DNA of 64,000 nt from the NCBI GenBank assembly GCA_963788585.1, contig CAWBHA010000003.1:2418001-2482000 (forward strand), in the 5' to 3' direction. This document shows positions 17,045 to 25,676 of this stretch, piece after piece (position 1 is the stretch's first letter; each line of letters starts with the position of its first letter). This DNA comes from Bog-473 sp963788585. Its GTDB lineage: Bacteria > Actinomycetota > Acidimicrobiia > Acidimicrobiales > RAAP-2. A program made the position numbers and the translations under genes. Below the pieces are notes generated by a model, which saw only the letters and a program-made list of their open reading frames with translations, did not search any database and had not been told where the DNA came from.

Positions 17045-18133
17045 TCAGCCCGAACCGTCAGTACGGCCGGACCGATGGCCGGGATAGGCCGACGGCAGCA
17101 CGGCGACCGTCGCGTGGAGCTCCCGGTGCTGGCTGCCGGGACCGGGCGCCGTGCCGATGGTCGTGACGGCCAGCGCCGAGCTCGTCAGCACGTGGTCGAT
17201 ACGGATGACGGGGGGGAGCACCACGAGGTCCTGGGACCACGTCATGTCGAAGGGCTGGCCGCGGGCCGCCGCCGCGTCGGTGAGCCCGGTGCCCAAGATG
17301 GCGCGGAACCAGCGGTTCCCCCATGTCGCGTTGAAATCGCCCACCACGAGCAGCGGACCCGGATGGCGCGCCTCGAGCAGCTGGTGGACCTGCTGCAGCT
17401 CGACGTTCCACAGGTTCCAGCCGGGATTGACGGGAGCAGTGGTGTGCACGACCCACAGCGGGAGCGTGAGGCCCGGGAGCCGGAGCGAGGTGCGCACCAG
17501 GAACGGGAGCTGGCCGTACTCGGGCAGGAACGTGGAGGAGACCGACGTCGGCCCCAGCGGGTAGCGGCTGGCGATCACGAAGCCGCGGGATCCGGTGTCG
17601 GGGATCTCATAGGTGTGCGGGAGCGAACGGAACACCCCGGCCGACTGGAGCTGCGTGGTGTCTGAGGGTGTGATCTCCTCCATGGTCAGCAGGTCGGGCC
17701 GGTAGGCGCGCAGCTGTGGCACGTAGCCGGCCACCGAGGGGTTGGTGTAGGTGACGTTGGCGTCGAACAGCCGGAGCTTGAAGGCGTGCGCCGCCGCGGC
17801 CGGCACTGGCTCGGACGCGGTGAGCTCGGGCAGCCCGAAGGCGAGCTGCGCCACCACCACCAGCAGGCAGGCCCCCAGCAACGGCCACTTGCGCGTCACC
17901 GCGGCGCCGATGCCGATCACCCAGGCCGGGAGGTAGAGGATCAGCCCGAGGGCGTCGGCCCAGGCGAACAACTGGATGTCGTCCCACGCCACCAGCCGGA
18001 GCAGGGCGACGAGGAGCAGCACGGCCACGATCGCCCAGCCGACCCAGAACAGGAAGCGGCCGACGAGATGGGGCCAGGACTCGGCGGACGGTGGCCCGGT
18101 CCCCGCGGCGGGGACCGCCTCGGCCCCGGTCAT
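17045..18133 (-). CDS. Membrane-anchored endonuclease/exonuclease/phosphatase-fold protein
   Basis: About 362 aa. Residues 25-110 hold three hydrophobic segments (LFWVGWAIVAVLLLVALLRL, then LGLILYLPAWVIGIGAAV and LGACLLVVVAQLAFG). The rest is an EEP domain facing outwards: RLFDANVTYTNP, YRPDLLTMEEIT (metal-binding Glu), FVIASRYPL, VVHTTAPV, LLVVGDFNAT (catalytic Asp-Asn) and RIDHVLTS (Asp-His). The layout resembles the VanX-linked and YbhP-like membrane EEP proteins of actinobacteria. ATG 18133 overlaps the preceding membrane-protein stop by four bases, so the two are coupled. The substrate, a nucleic acid or phospholipid-type phosphodiester, cannot be told. Confidence 0.8.
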   Translation of the reverse strand: MTGAEAVPAAGTGPPSAESWPHLVGRFLFWVGWAIVAVLLLVALLRLVAWDDIQLFAWADALGLILYLPAWVIGIGAAVTRKWPLLGACLLVVVAQLAFGLPELTASEPVPAAAAHAFKLRLFDANVTYTNPSVAGYVPQLRAYRPDLLTMEEITPSDTTQLQSAGVFRSLPHTYEIPDTGSRGFVIASRYPLGPTSVSSTFLPEYGQLPFLVRTSLRLPGLTLPLWVVHTTAPVNPGWNLWNVELQQVHQLLEARHPGPLLVVGDFNATWGNRWFRAILGTGLTDAAAARGQPFDMTWSQDLVVLPPVIRIDHVLTSSALAVTTIGTAPGPGSQHRELHATVAVLPSAYPGHRSGRTDGSG

Positions 18134-20511
18134 CTCGCCACGTGCGCGCCCGCCCGACCCCGCCGCAGGCGGCGACGGACGAAGGGCGCCACCCCCATTA
18201 GGACGAGGACAGCGAGCGAGAGCACGAAGAGCGCGCTGTAGGAGCCGTAGCCTCCGTAGGAGAAGGCGACCGTGTGCACGCCTGGTCCCACCACGACACC
18301 GACGAGGGCGGGGGCGACCATCACGGTCGGGGCCGGCTGCCCGTTCACCGTCGCCCGCCAGCCGGGGTCGTACGACGCGCTGAGCACGACCGTGGCGCGC
18401 CGGTTCGTGCGGACCACGGCGCGGGCCCGACCGTTCGCCAGGTCGGCCGACTGGACCACGACCCGCCCCGGCGATCCCTGGAGGCGCGTTCCGGCAGCCG
18501 CCGTCGGCGCGGCAGCCGGGTTCCCGTTGAACGCAACGGTCAGGTCTCGTTGCTCCTCGAGGAGCGGGGAGCCGAGGAGCGTCGTGCTCCGCGAGCCGAC
18601 GTCGGCTCGCGTTGCCTCGAGCACCCCGGTCGTGTCGTAGACGTGGATGTAGCCCGAGTCGGGGAGCGACCACAGGCAGTAGTACCCGGCGCAGCCGACC
18701 TTCTCGGCCGGCACCGGCGGTGCCATCTCCTCCGGCGTCATGATGTAGCCGATGCCGAAGAGTGGATAGTCGCCCGGGTTGGTCTCGTCGAAGAAGTACT
18801 CGGGGTCCGTCATCAGGGAGGCGGTCCGCAGGGTGTAGCCGACCTCGTCGATGTCCTTGCTCTCGAGGTACTTGTAGACGGGAACGGCGCCGACCACGAA
18901 GTCATTGCCCCAGTTGGTGGGCTGTCCCGCGTAGACGCGTCCTCTCGGGTGCGCACGCACGTAGTCGAGCAGCTGGTCGATGTTCGGCTCCTCCTGCTGG
19001 TCGGACGCGGCCTGGAAACCGATGTTGGTGGTGTTATGGCTGTCGTAGCTGTCCATCGCGTTCCACGCCGGTGCGAGCACGAGCACGAGCGCCACGATGC
19101 ACAGACCCGCGATGATGCCGCGGCCCGCCGGCTCGGCGGCCCAGCCGCGGCGTTCCTCGGGAAGCAGACGCAGCACGCCGTCGCGCAACAGGCGTCCCAG
19201 GAAGACGATGCCGATGCCCGCCAAGAGGATCCCCGACAGCTGGACCCCCATCTGAAAGCGCCGGATGAAGACGTCACTGCTGCCGGGCACGATGTCGTAG
19301 AGCGCGCCGAAGGTCGTGCGTCCGAAGGACATCAACAGCGTGACCACCCAGATCGTGAGGAGGGCGCGCCCCGCCATGTGCGAACGCCACCGCCAGATAC
19401 TGACGCCGATCCCCACGCCTACGAGGACCGTGACGATGGGCCAGCGGCCGTTGTCGTAGAGGTTGCCGGTGAAGAGCCAGGACAGCATCTGCCCGGCGCC
19501 GTAGCCGTTCTCGAGCCCCGTGCCCTCTAGCACCTGGTTCCGTGCCGCCCAGTGCGACTGGTCGAGCAACGGCACGATGACCCAGGCCGACGCAAGGAGC
19601 GCGGCCGCGCCCAGGATGATCGAACGGCCCAGTCGGCGCCACGCGTCCGACGGGGTGATGAACGGCCACACCACGAGCGGGACGAAGGCCAGGTAGCCCG
19701 TCTCATAATGCAGCGCGACGGTCACCATGATGAAGAAGACCGCGGGGAGCGCGAAGCGAAGCGACTTGAGGGCACGGTAGCTGAATCCCCAGGCGAGCGG
19801 AAGCGTCCACGAGGCCCACAGCTGTGTCCAGACGCCGTACCCCACCCAGACATAGGCCTTCGTCTCGTACCCGATGCCTGCGGCCGAAGCAAGGAACGGC
19901 GAGAGCGCGGCGGCGGATGCGGCGGTCCAGCGACTCAAGCCGAAGAGCCGGCCGCCCCAATAGACCGCGAGCGGCCACAGCGCGAGCAGCAGGTAGATGG
20001 ACCAGCGGAACACTGTGTCGGGATCGGCGACGGTTCCGATGAGGCCCGCGGTCATGGACGGCAAGCTCTGGTAGTGCAAGAACTGTGGCGATCCGAGACC
20101 GAGGTAGGGAAACCAGCTCGTCAAGGGCAGATGCCCCTCACGGATGCGGGTCGCGGCGAAGCGCACCATCTGCTGGTGGAGCGAGCTGTCGTCGAGGTAG
20201 GGCACGGCGCGCAGCTCGGCGCGGAGCTCCCACAACCCCCATCCGGCTGCCAAGGCGACGAGGAGCCACGGACCGAATCGCTCCGTTTTCGGCCTGGAAC
20301 GATGCCGCGCTGCAATCGCCGGTTCGTCCCTTGTCAGCGTCGGAGTTGCCAACTCCCCGGTGCCCGTCACGCCGATGCTCCGAGCTGTGGTCTGCAGTAC
20401 GGCCTTGGCGGCGGTCCCGTTGTGGCCGTCGGCACGGTCGGCATCGTCGACCCGCGGGGTCGCGCTCGCGCCCGATGTCGTCCCGGCGCTCGCACCCCTG
20501 CATGTTGCCAA
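18130..20511 (-). CDS. Large polytopic membrane protein, YfhO/GT-C-like
   Basis: 793 aa. After a 78-residue Ser/Thr/Ala-rich N-terminus that may be over-extended, about twelve membrane segments run to residue 480 (first: WLLVALAAGWGLWELRAEL). An acidic pair follows the first segment (PYLDDSS), as in GT-C glycosyltransferases. A soluble domain of about 230 residues, with the motifs RVYAGQPTNWGND and SASYDPGWRATVNGQ, precedes a last membrane segment (FVLSLAVLVLMGVAPFV). The W-x-A-x-V-N-G stretch is characteristic of the YfhO family, which moves sugars onto envelope polymers. It is coupled to the EEP gene downstream. Confidence 0.7.
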   Translation of the reverse strand: MATCRGASAGTTSGASATPRVDDADRADGHNGTAAKAVLQTTARSIGVTGTGELATPTLTRDEPAIAARHRSRPKTERFGPWLLVALAAGWGLWELRAELRAVPYLDDSSLHQQMVRFAATRIREGHLPLTSWFPYLGLGSPQFLHYQSLPSMTAGLIGTVADPDTVFRWSIYLLLALWPLAVYWGGRLFGLSRWTAASAAALSPFLASAAGIGYETKAYVWVGYGVWTQLWASWTLPLAWGFSYRALKSLRFALPAVFFIMVTVALHYETGYLAFVPLVVWPFITPSDAWRRLGRSIILGAAALLASAWVIVPLLDQSHWAARNQVLEGTGLENGYGAGQMLSWLFTGNLYDNGRWPIVTVLVGVGIGVSIWRWRSHMAGRALLTIWVVTLLMSFGRTTFGALYDIVPGSSDVFIRRFQMGVQLSGILLAGIGIVFLGRLLRDGVLRLLPEERRGWAAEPAGRGIIAGLCIVALVLVLAPAWNAMDSYDSHNTTNIGFQAASDQQEEPNIDQLLDYVRAHPRGRVYAGQPTNWGNDFVVGAVPVYKYLESKDIDEVGYTLRTASLMTDPEYFFDETNPGDYPLFGIGYIMTPEEMAPPVPAEKVGCAGYYCLWSLPDSGYIHVYDTTGVLEATRADVGSRSTTLLGSPLLEEQRDLTVAFNGNPAAAPTAAAGTRLQGSPGRVVVQSADLANGRARAVVRTNRRATVVLSASYDPGWRATVNGQPAPTVMVAPALVGVVVGPGVHTVAFSYGGYGSYSALFVLSLAVLVLMGVAPFVRRRLRRGRAGAHVAR

Positions 20512-20835
20512 ACCGAATACGCCGAGCGGTGGCGTGCCGTCTTGGCAGCAAGGGCCTGTGTACCCTCTCGCGACCCGTTGGGAATGCGCCGTCGCCGGCC
20601 TTGTGCCACCGACGTCCGCTGTTCCGGGGGCGAGAGCGCAGTGGCCACAGCAGATGACTCAGAATTCCCACCCTGACCTGCCGCGACGCGTGACCGTCCC
20701 CAAATGGGCCCGGTCCTCCGCAGAACTCCTGGCGTGATGCAGCCAGAGCGGTCCCGAGCTCCGGCGAGATGTCGTGCTCGAAGGAGCGAACGAGCCCTGA
20801 GGTTCTGTGGCGTCAGGTTGGTGCGAAAGGAAGCG
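20512..20835. other. Gene-free interval between two membrane-protein genes
   Basis: These 324 bases lie between the start of the YfhO-like gene and the end of the next membrane-protein gene, both on the minus strand. I see no protein-like frame and no clear hairpin. The promoter of the YfhO-like gene may lie here. Confidence 0.4.
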
Positions 20836-22716
20836 CTACCGATTGTCGACGCGAACAGCCACCAGCGGGCTTCGAGCGACCCGCCCGAAGATGTCTTCGG
20901 CGACACTGCGGATCGTGTAAACCCCATTTGGGACCGCCTTCGTGTCCCAGCTTCCGAGCCAACCGAAGTAGCTGACAGATGCCGGGATGACGACCGGGTG
21001 CTCGAGCGACCCGCCGTTGATCTCGAACTGGACCCTCTCAACTCCCACGAGTTGTGAGGCCTTAGCATCGAGGTAGAAGCTCCCACGCACCGCGTTGCCT
21101 GCCTTGAGTCGTAGCACCGCGGTCGTGGGCGGGGGAAGTCGCAACCCGGCCGAGGATGTTCCGCGCCGCCAGACGACAATGTTGTTGTGGTGACTAACGA
21201 TCCATATCTTGTAGGGACGATATCCATCGCGAAGGGCTGCCTCATCGATGGCAACCTGATCCAACGATCCGAAGTAAGCGGTGCTGCTGGTTCCGGTGAT
21301 TAGCGCAGTCGCATGGGGAAGGTAGCTGATCACACCCGCCGTCCCAGCCCGACCAACGGGGGGAATCAACACTCCGGTTTGCGATCCGCGCGCCCATTGG
21401 AGCCCGTTCTCATTGAGGATCGCATCGTCGTGAACAAGGATCGTTCGATCTTGACCGACGGCGTCCGCGACCTGACTCGTGATCAGGCTGACGTCGGTCC
21501 GACTTGTGCCACCGGCGTAGACGACCTGGAGCCGATACGGTGGGCCCGGCAACCAGCTGCTCGTCGACGAAGTGAACTGGAATGCCAGTCCGACGAGCAC
21601 GACTCCCGCCAAGGCCGCCAGTGCCGAGCGGGTGGCGAGCGTCGGGAACTGCCCGAGAACGGCTCCGCACAGCACGATCGCAACGACCACCACTGGAAGA
21701 CCGAATGCGGTTCCTACGTTCGAACTCGTCGAAAGAACGAGAAACGTCACAATCGCCCAGGCCGCCAGCATCCAAAGATGGGTCACATTGAGCCGGCGCC
21801 GATCGAGGAAAACCGTGATCACGGCAGCCAGCAAGGCTCCACCGAGGACGAGCGATTGGACCCATCCGAGATAGGACACCTCGTCGTGGATTCGCTGCGA
21901 AATCGACGAAGGCGTCAATGTGAATCCACGGGAGGTAAAGCCTGATGACGGGCTATAGCCCGCATTGCGGAGATAGTTGATGGCATCCTGACCTGACACC
22001 AGCCACCACGGACCAGCCAAGAGAAGTACGACTCCGAGCGCCGTGAGGGCCGGCCATCTCACCAGACCCCCGTTCTTCCGGACGTCGACGGCAAAGTCAA
22101 CCGCGACGACCAGCACGAGCGGGACGACATACACGGGCGCTATCGAACGTGACAGGGCTAACGCAGCCATAGCGATTGCGAATATCGTCGACCATCGCCA
22201 ATCCCTCAGATGATCACTTCGGATGTAGGCAACAAAACACCAGATGACCGCTGCTGCCGAGGCAACCGCGAAGTTCAACATCACGGCGTAACTCAAAACC
22301 CCGGTATTGAGTCCTGCGACGAGGGCAACCACCATGGCGGCAGTCGGGGAGATCCACATCCTGGCCAACGCATAGCTGCCGGCGACGAGCAGGAGAAGGA
22401 GCGGCAACTCTATGGACAGGGCGCCGTACACTCCCCATTGACTGGCACCAACGGCCGCCATGGCCGGGACAAGTGGTGCGGTTTGTCCGGTCTGGAGAAA
22501 TGCGCTGATTGGATCGCCATGGAGGATCGATTTCGCCGTCCACGCGTAAAGGTAGTCGTCAACGTTGGGCTGGTGAGCTTGCACGCGCCAGACGAAAAGA
22601 ACGACCCACACGACGCCGACAAGGATCAGAGCGATGGCGAGGCAACGCGATTCTTCACGCCTACATTGCCTCACGGGCGGCAACTCTAGATCCGAATCGT
22701 CCCAACACTTGGGCAC
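20836..22716 (-). CDS. Polytopic membrane protein (GT-C-like) with C-terminal beta domain
   Basis: 626 aa. About eleven hydrophobic segments from residue 25 to 430 begin with AIALILVGVVWVVLFVWRV, followed by an acidic pair (NVDDYLY) in the first outer loop, as in GT-C glycosyltransferases. A soluble part follows, and the last 80 residues form a beta-sandwich-like domain: VQFEINGG, then YFGWLGSWDTKAVPNGVYTI. A matching tail is found on the protein at 25677-27446. The GTG at 22716 gives the full length; GTG 22674, eight bases after TAGAGT, is an attractive leaderless alternative. Base composition here is clearly lower in GC than in the flanks. The sugar handled is unknown. Confidence 0.7.
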   Translation of the reverse strand: MPKCWDDSDLELPPVRQCRREESRCLAIALILVGVVWVVLFVWRVQAHQPNVDDYLYAWTAKSILHGDPISAFLQTGQTAPLVPAMAAVGASQWGVYGALSIELPLLLLLVAGSYALARMWISPTAAMVVALVAGLNTGVLSYAVMLNFAVASAAAVIWCFVAYIRSDHLRDWRWSTIFAIAMAALALSRSIAPVYVVPLVLVVAVDFAVDVRKNGGLVRWPALTALGVVLLLAGPWWLVSGQDAINYLRNAGYSPSSGFTSRGFTLTPSSISQRIHDEVSYLGWVQSLVLGGALLAAVITVFLDRRRLNVTHLWMLAAWAIVTFLVLSTSSNVGTAFGLPVVVVAIVLCGAVLGQFPTLATRSALAALAGVVLVGLAFQFTSSTSSWLPGPPYRLQVVYAGGTSRTDVSLITSQVADAVGQDRTILVHDDAILNENGLQWARGSQTGVLIPPVGRAGTAGVISYLPHATALITGTSSTAYFGSLDQVAIDEAALRDGYRPYKIWIVSHHNNIVVWRRGTSSAGLRLPPPTTAVLRLKAGNAVRGSFYLDAKASQLVGVERVQFEINGGSLEHPVVIPASVSYFGWLGSWDTKAVPNGVYTIRSVAEDIFGRVARSPLVAVRVDNR

Positions 22717-22916
22717 AATTGATGAGTCCGACGAGGCCGCGATCGTGACCGGGCACCGCGATCATTTTGTCAGCGTCATCCTCTGTGCAGCGGCCAGAGG
22801 TGTCGCTTTGTTCTGGCATGACGATGACCGTGACGGTCTCAACGATGACGATGCTGCGTCAGCATCCAGTGGTTAAGTGGCAGAGGATTGGCGGAGGTAC
22901 CCTAAACGTCCAGCTA

Positions 22917-22992
22917 GGGGCTGTAGCTCAGTGGTCAGAGCAGAGGACTCATAATCCTTGGGTCGTGGGTTCGATCCCCACCAGCCCTACCA
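22917..22992 (+). tRNA. tRNA with CAU anticodon (Met, or Ile2 if lysidine-modified)
   Basis: A complete cloverleaf of 76 bases with encoded CCA. The acceptor arm is GGGGCTG with CAGCCCT (first pair G-U); the D arm is GCTC/GAGC; the anticodon stem GAGGA/TCCTT holds loop CTCATAA; the T arm is GTGGG/CCCAC with TTCGATC; the discriminator is A at 22989. The CAU anticodon with no initiator-type mismatch indicates elongator Met or the AUA-reading Ile2. Sequence alone does not separate the two. Confidence 0.95.
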
Positions 22993-23554
22993 AAATCCCT
23001 GGTTGGATCAGGGTCTCTCCCGAGCGTCTTGTCCTTCGACTTGGCGCCGGACACGACGCTCGGTCAATGCCAGGCGGTTTCGCTCGAACGCGATGTGCGC
23101 GTCGCGATCCTCAGAATTGTGCATGTACCGGACGACCATCCCAGGGGAGGAGTGGCAATCGGGTATCCCTTGGTGGCATCTTCAATTGAGCCCCGGAGAG
23201 GTTTACGGGCGTCTCTCCGGTCTCCTGTGCGTTCCGCTCTAAAACTGGCGAGAGTTACTGGGACAGCTGCGCTCCTCACCGTGGCCAGGTTGGCGCATTC
23301 CTCACGACTCTTCGCCACTACGAGGAACTTCCGGCCAACGTAGGGCACCGGTCAATTGGACGCCTCTGGGCGGCAGCACCCTGGTCGTCAGCCTGTTCAT
23401 CGCGGGCCAGTTTCTCTTTCTTGGGTCCCTCGTCTGGCATTACCTTGACGGGAGGGCTTCCATCTCCTCGACGTGGGGCAGGCTCATCCGACATGCGGTT
23501 CCACGTTGTCGTCCAATGTCACGTGTCGGGACGGCTGATTCGCCTATTCCCCGC
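22993..23554. other. Gene-free stretch after the tRNA
   Basis: About 560 bases of lower-GC DNA. A weak hairpin (CCCTG/CAGGG around 22999-23016) follows the tRNA and could end its transcript. Short open frames on both strands here have no recognisable domain, no ribosome site and no codon pattern of a real gene. I see no second copy of the tRNA 3' end. Confidence 0.45.
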
Positions 23555-24106
23555 CTATTGCCGTCTCTCGAAGACATAAAGGTGGTTCAAACCCATCTCG
23601 AAGCGGGAATCTCGCAGAAGCCGCATGAGTGGCGTCGACAGCTCCTCCGCGACGATGTGGGGATCGAAGCCATGATGGCTCTCGGCATCCATGCCGTGTA
23701 GTAGGTGCAGCCGGATACCGATATCCAAGAGGCGGTCCACCAGCGGAGCTGGAACGGTGATGATGATCCGGCCACCTGGTTTCAGCACCGCCCTCACCGT
23801 CTCGAACCACTTCTTGCGTATTTCGTCGGGCACGTGCTCGATGACGGCCAGCATCGTGATCGCGTCAAACCGGTCGGCAGGGTTGAGGGCTTCGGGAAAT
23901 CTCCCTTGCCTGAACTCGTACGGACCGGCGGGCCAGTTGCTCGGCTCATCTGGATCGATACCAATGCCGGATTTCACCTGGGAGCTCGCCTGCCGAAACA
24001 GCGCTCCGTCTGCACAGCCGACGTCGAGCACGTGGGAGCCATCGGGCATCCACCGAAGCGCCTCGGCGATGCGTTTGCGTTGCAAAAGACGATCAACTCC
24101 GTTCAT
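23555..24106 (-). CDS. Class I SAM-dependent methyltransferase
   Basis: 183 aa. Motif I VLDVGCADGALF binds the methionine part of SAM. An acidic end of strand two (GIGIDPDEP) and motif IV FDAITMLAVIEHVPDE follow, then LKPGGRIIITVP. The layout matches small-molecule or lipid-linked-sugar methyltransferases of the Methyltransf_11/23 type. It lies on the same strand as the GT2 gene, 100 bases after it, and in the same low-GC block, so a role in modifying an envelope glycan is a reasonable inference. The substrate is not known. Confidence 0.82.
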   Translation of the reverse strand: MNGVDRLLQRKRIAEALRWMPDGSHVLDVGCADGALFRQASSQVKSGIGIDPDEPSNWPAGPYEFRQGRFPEALNPADRFDAITMLAVIEHVPDEIRKKWFETVRAVLKPGGRIIITVPAPLVDRLLDIGIRLHLLHGMDAESHHGFDPHIVAEELSTPLMRLLRDSRFEMGLNHLYVFERRQ

Positions 24107-24206
24107 GTCAGAAACCTGAGGGAAGTCGTGTCCAGAGAACGGCCCCGCCGCCTTTCTGTTCTGGGAATCGCACCGAGAGGTGATGCGCCCTTGCCTATGC
24201 CCCTCG

Positions 24207-25406
24207 TCACGGGCGTCCGGCTGTCGTTGTGGGAGACCCGGTCGCCTTGGCCGGTCCGCGGGCAGCCCGTGCTCGTTGGAAGCGGCTGAGAATGCCGAAG
24301 GTGGCGACCGTCCCCCCGACGATGATCAGGCTCTGGGATAGCGACGCCAATCCGAATTGGCTCAGTGCAGAGTGGGCCTTGTCCCCCAGCCAGAGGACGA
24401 AGAGGAGCACATTGAGAGCCAATCCCAGAATCGCCATTGCAACTCCGACCCCAAGACAACGGTTGGGAAAACTCGGTTCACCGACAAAGGCGAATCTATG
24501 TCCGACGCCGGTCGGTGTGACCGACGAGGTGTGGGCCAGCACAGCGCCGGCGAGCACGGCCTCCATGCCAAGAACCAATGCAATTCCAGAGAAGAACACG
24601 GGCTGCCATATGTACGAACCGATCTGCACTCCGGCAGGATGGAGGAAAGAGACTCCGAGCATCACAGAACCCAACACGAGCAGCACCACGCCCGGACCGA
24701 TGAGCAACAAGTCGGGAGCCAGCATGAAGATGAGCAGAAGGTGGCGCCATCCATCGGACCACGTTGCCAGCTTCGATTGACCGATACGGGGCCGGTAGCC
24801 CGTTTGGACCTCCTCGATGCGGAGACCAGCGCGGGCGGAGTTGATCAACATCTCGCTGGCGAGCTCCATGCCCGTCGATGTGAGACCCATCGTTCCAAGA
24901 GCGTCGCGACGGAAGGCGCGGAACCCTGATTGGCTGTCGGTCACAACCCGTCGGCCACATGCGCGCGCGGTCAAGAAGGTCAGGAGTGGCGTGCCCACGA
25001 AGCGATGAAGGAAGGGCATCGTGTCACGAGTCGCCGCATTGAATCGCGATCCAACCACCAGATCAGCGCGCCCGTCCATGACCGGCCGCACCAACTCGGG
25101 GATCCTCCCGAAGTCATACGTAAAATCGGCATCTCCCATGACCACGACTTCACCCTGTGACGCGTCGAAACCACTCAGCAGGGCGCTCCCATAGCCGCGT
25201 TGGGACTCTTCGAGGACCCGAGCGCCGCTCGACATTGCCACCTCCGCAGACGCGTCAGTGGAACCGTTGTCGACCACTACCACCTCGCCTCGAAGGCCTG
25301 ATGCCGCAAGGGTCTCGCGGGCTTCGTGCACACAAAGACCCACCGATTCCTCTTCGTTGAGGCATGGCAAAACCACTGAGACGTCAAGCCGCGCATCGAA
25401 AGCCAA
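24207..25406 (-). CDS. GT2 glycosyltransferase, polyprenyl-phosphate hexose synthase type
   Basis: 399 aa. The GT-A domain (residues 8-240) has VSVVLPCLNEEESVG, VVVDNGSTDAS, GDADFTYDFGRIPELV (metal-binding DAD) and VTDSQSGFRAFRRDAL, the pattern of dolichyl/polyprenyl-phosphate mannose synthases. Four membrane segments follow (for example LLLIGPGVVLLVLGSVMLGV). TTG 25406 is the start I read; no in-frame ATG or GTG fits the family N-terminus. It would load a sugar on a lipid carrier for the GT-C-like proteins encoded on either side. Confidence 0.87.
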   Translation of the reverse strand: MAFDARLDVSVVLPCLNEEESVGLCVHEARETLAASGLRGEVVVVDNGSTDASAEVAMSSGARVLEESQRGYGSALLSGFDASQGEVVVMGDADFTYDFGRIPELVRPVMDGRADLVVGSRFNAATRDTMPFLHRFVGTPLLTFLTARACGRRVVTDSQSGFRAFRRDALGTMGLTSTGMELASEMLINSARAGLRIEEVQTGYRPRIGQSKLATWSDGWRHLLLIFMLAPDLLLIGPGVVLLVLGSVMLGVSFLHPAGVQIGSYIWQPVFFSGIALVLGMEAVLAGAVLAHTSSVTPTGVGHRFAFVGEPSFPNRCLGVGVAMAILGLALNVLLFVLWLGDKAHSALSQFGLASLSQSLIIVGGTVATFGILSRFQRARAARGPAKATGSPTTTAGRP

Positions 25407-25676
25407 GTGGGTACCCCGTTCGAACCTGATGGACTTCCCGAATCCTCGCAGATATCTTATGCAGGCGGAGAGCCTCTCCTGAGATGAGGGGTTCCATCAA
25501 TTCGCTCTCGGTGAGTATTGCGGTGATCTCGTACTCTTCTAAGCTTGGCGTTCTGAAATCATTGGGGGTGCAAACCACTGCAGCGGTCCGATCTCATAGA
25601 CACGACGGTCGTCGAGACTGATCGCGCAGCCGACGACGGGGCCGCCGCCGGAAACCTCGCCACCTCGGGCGTAGCG

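Noticed and set aside
23064..23348. Minus-strand 94-codon frame after the tRNA
   Set aside because: No ribosome site, domain or neighbour support, and its composition resembles non-coding DNA.
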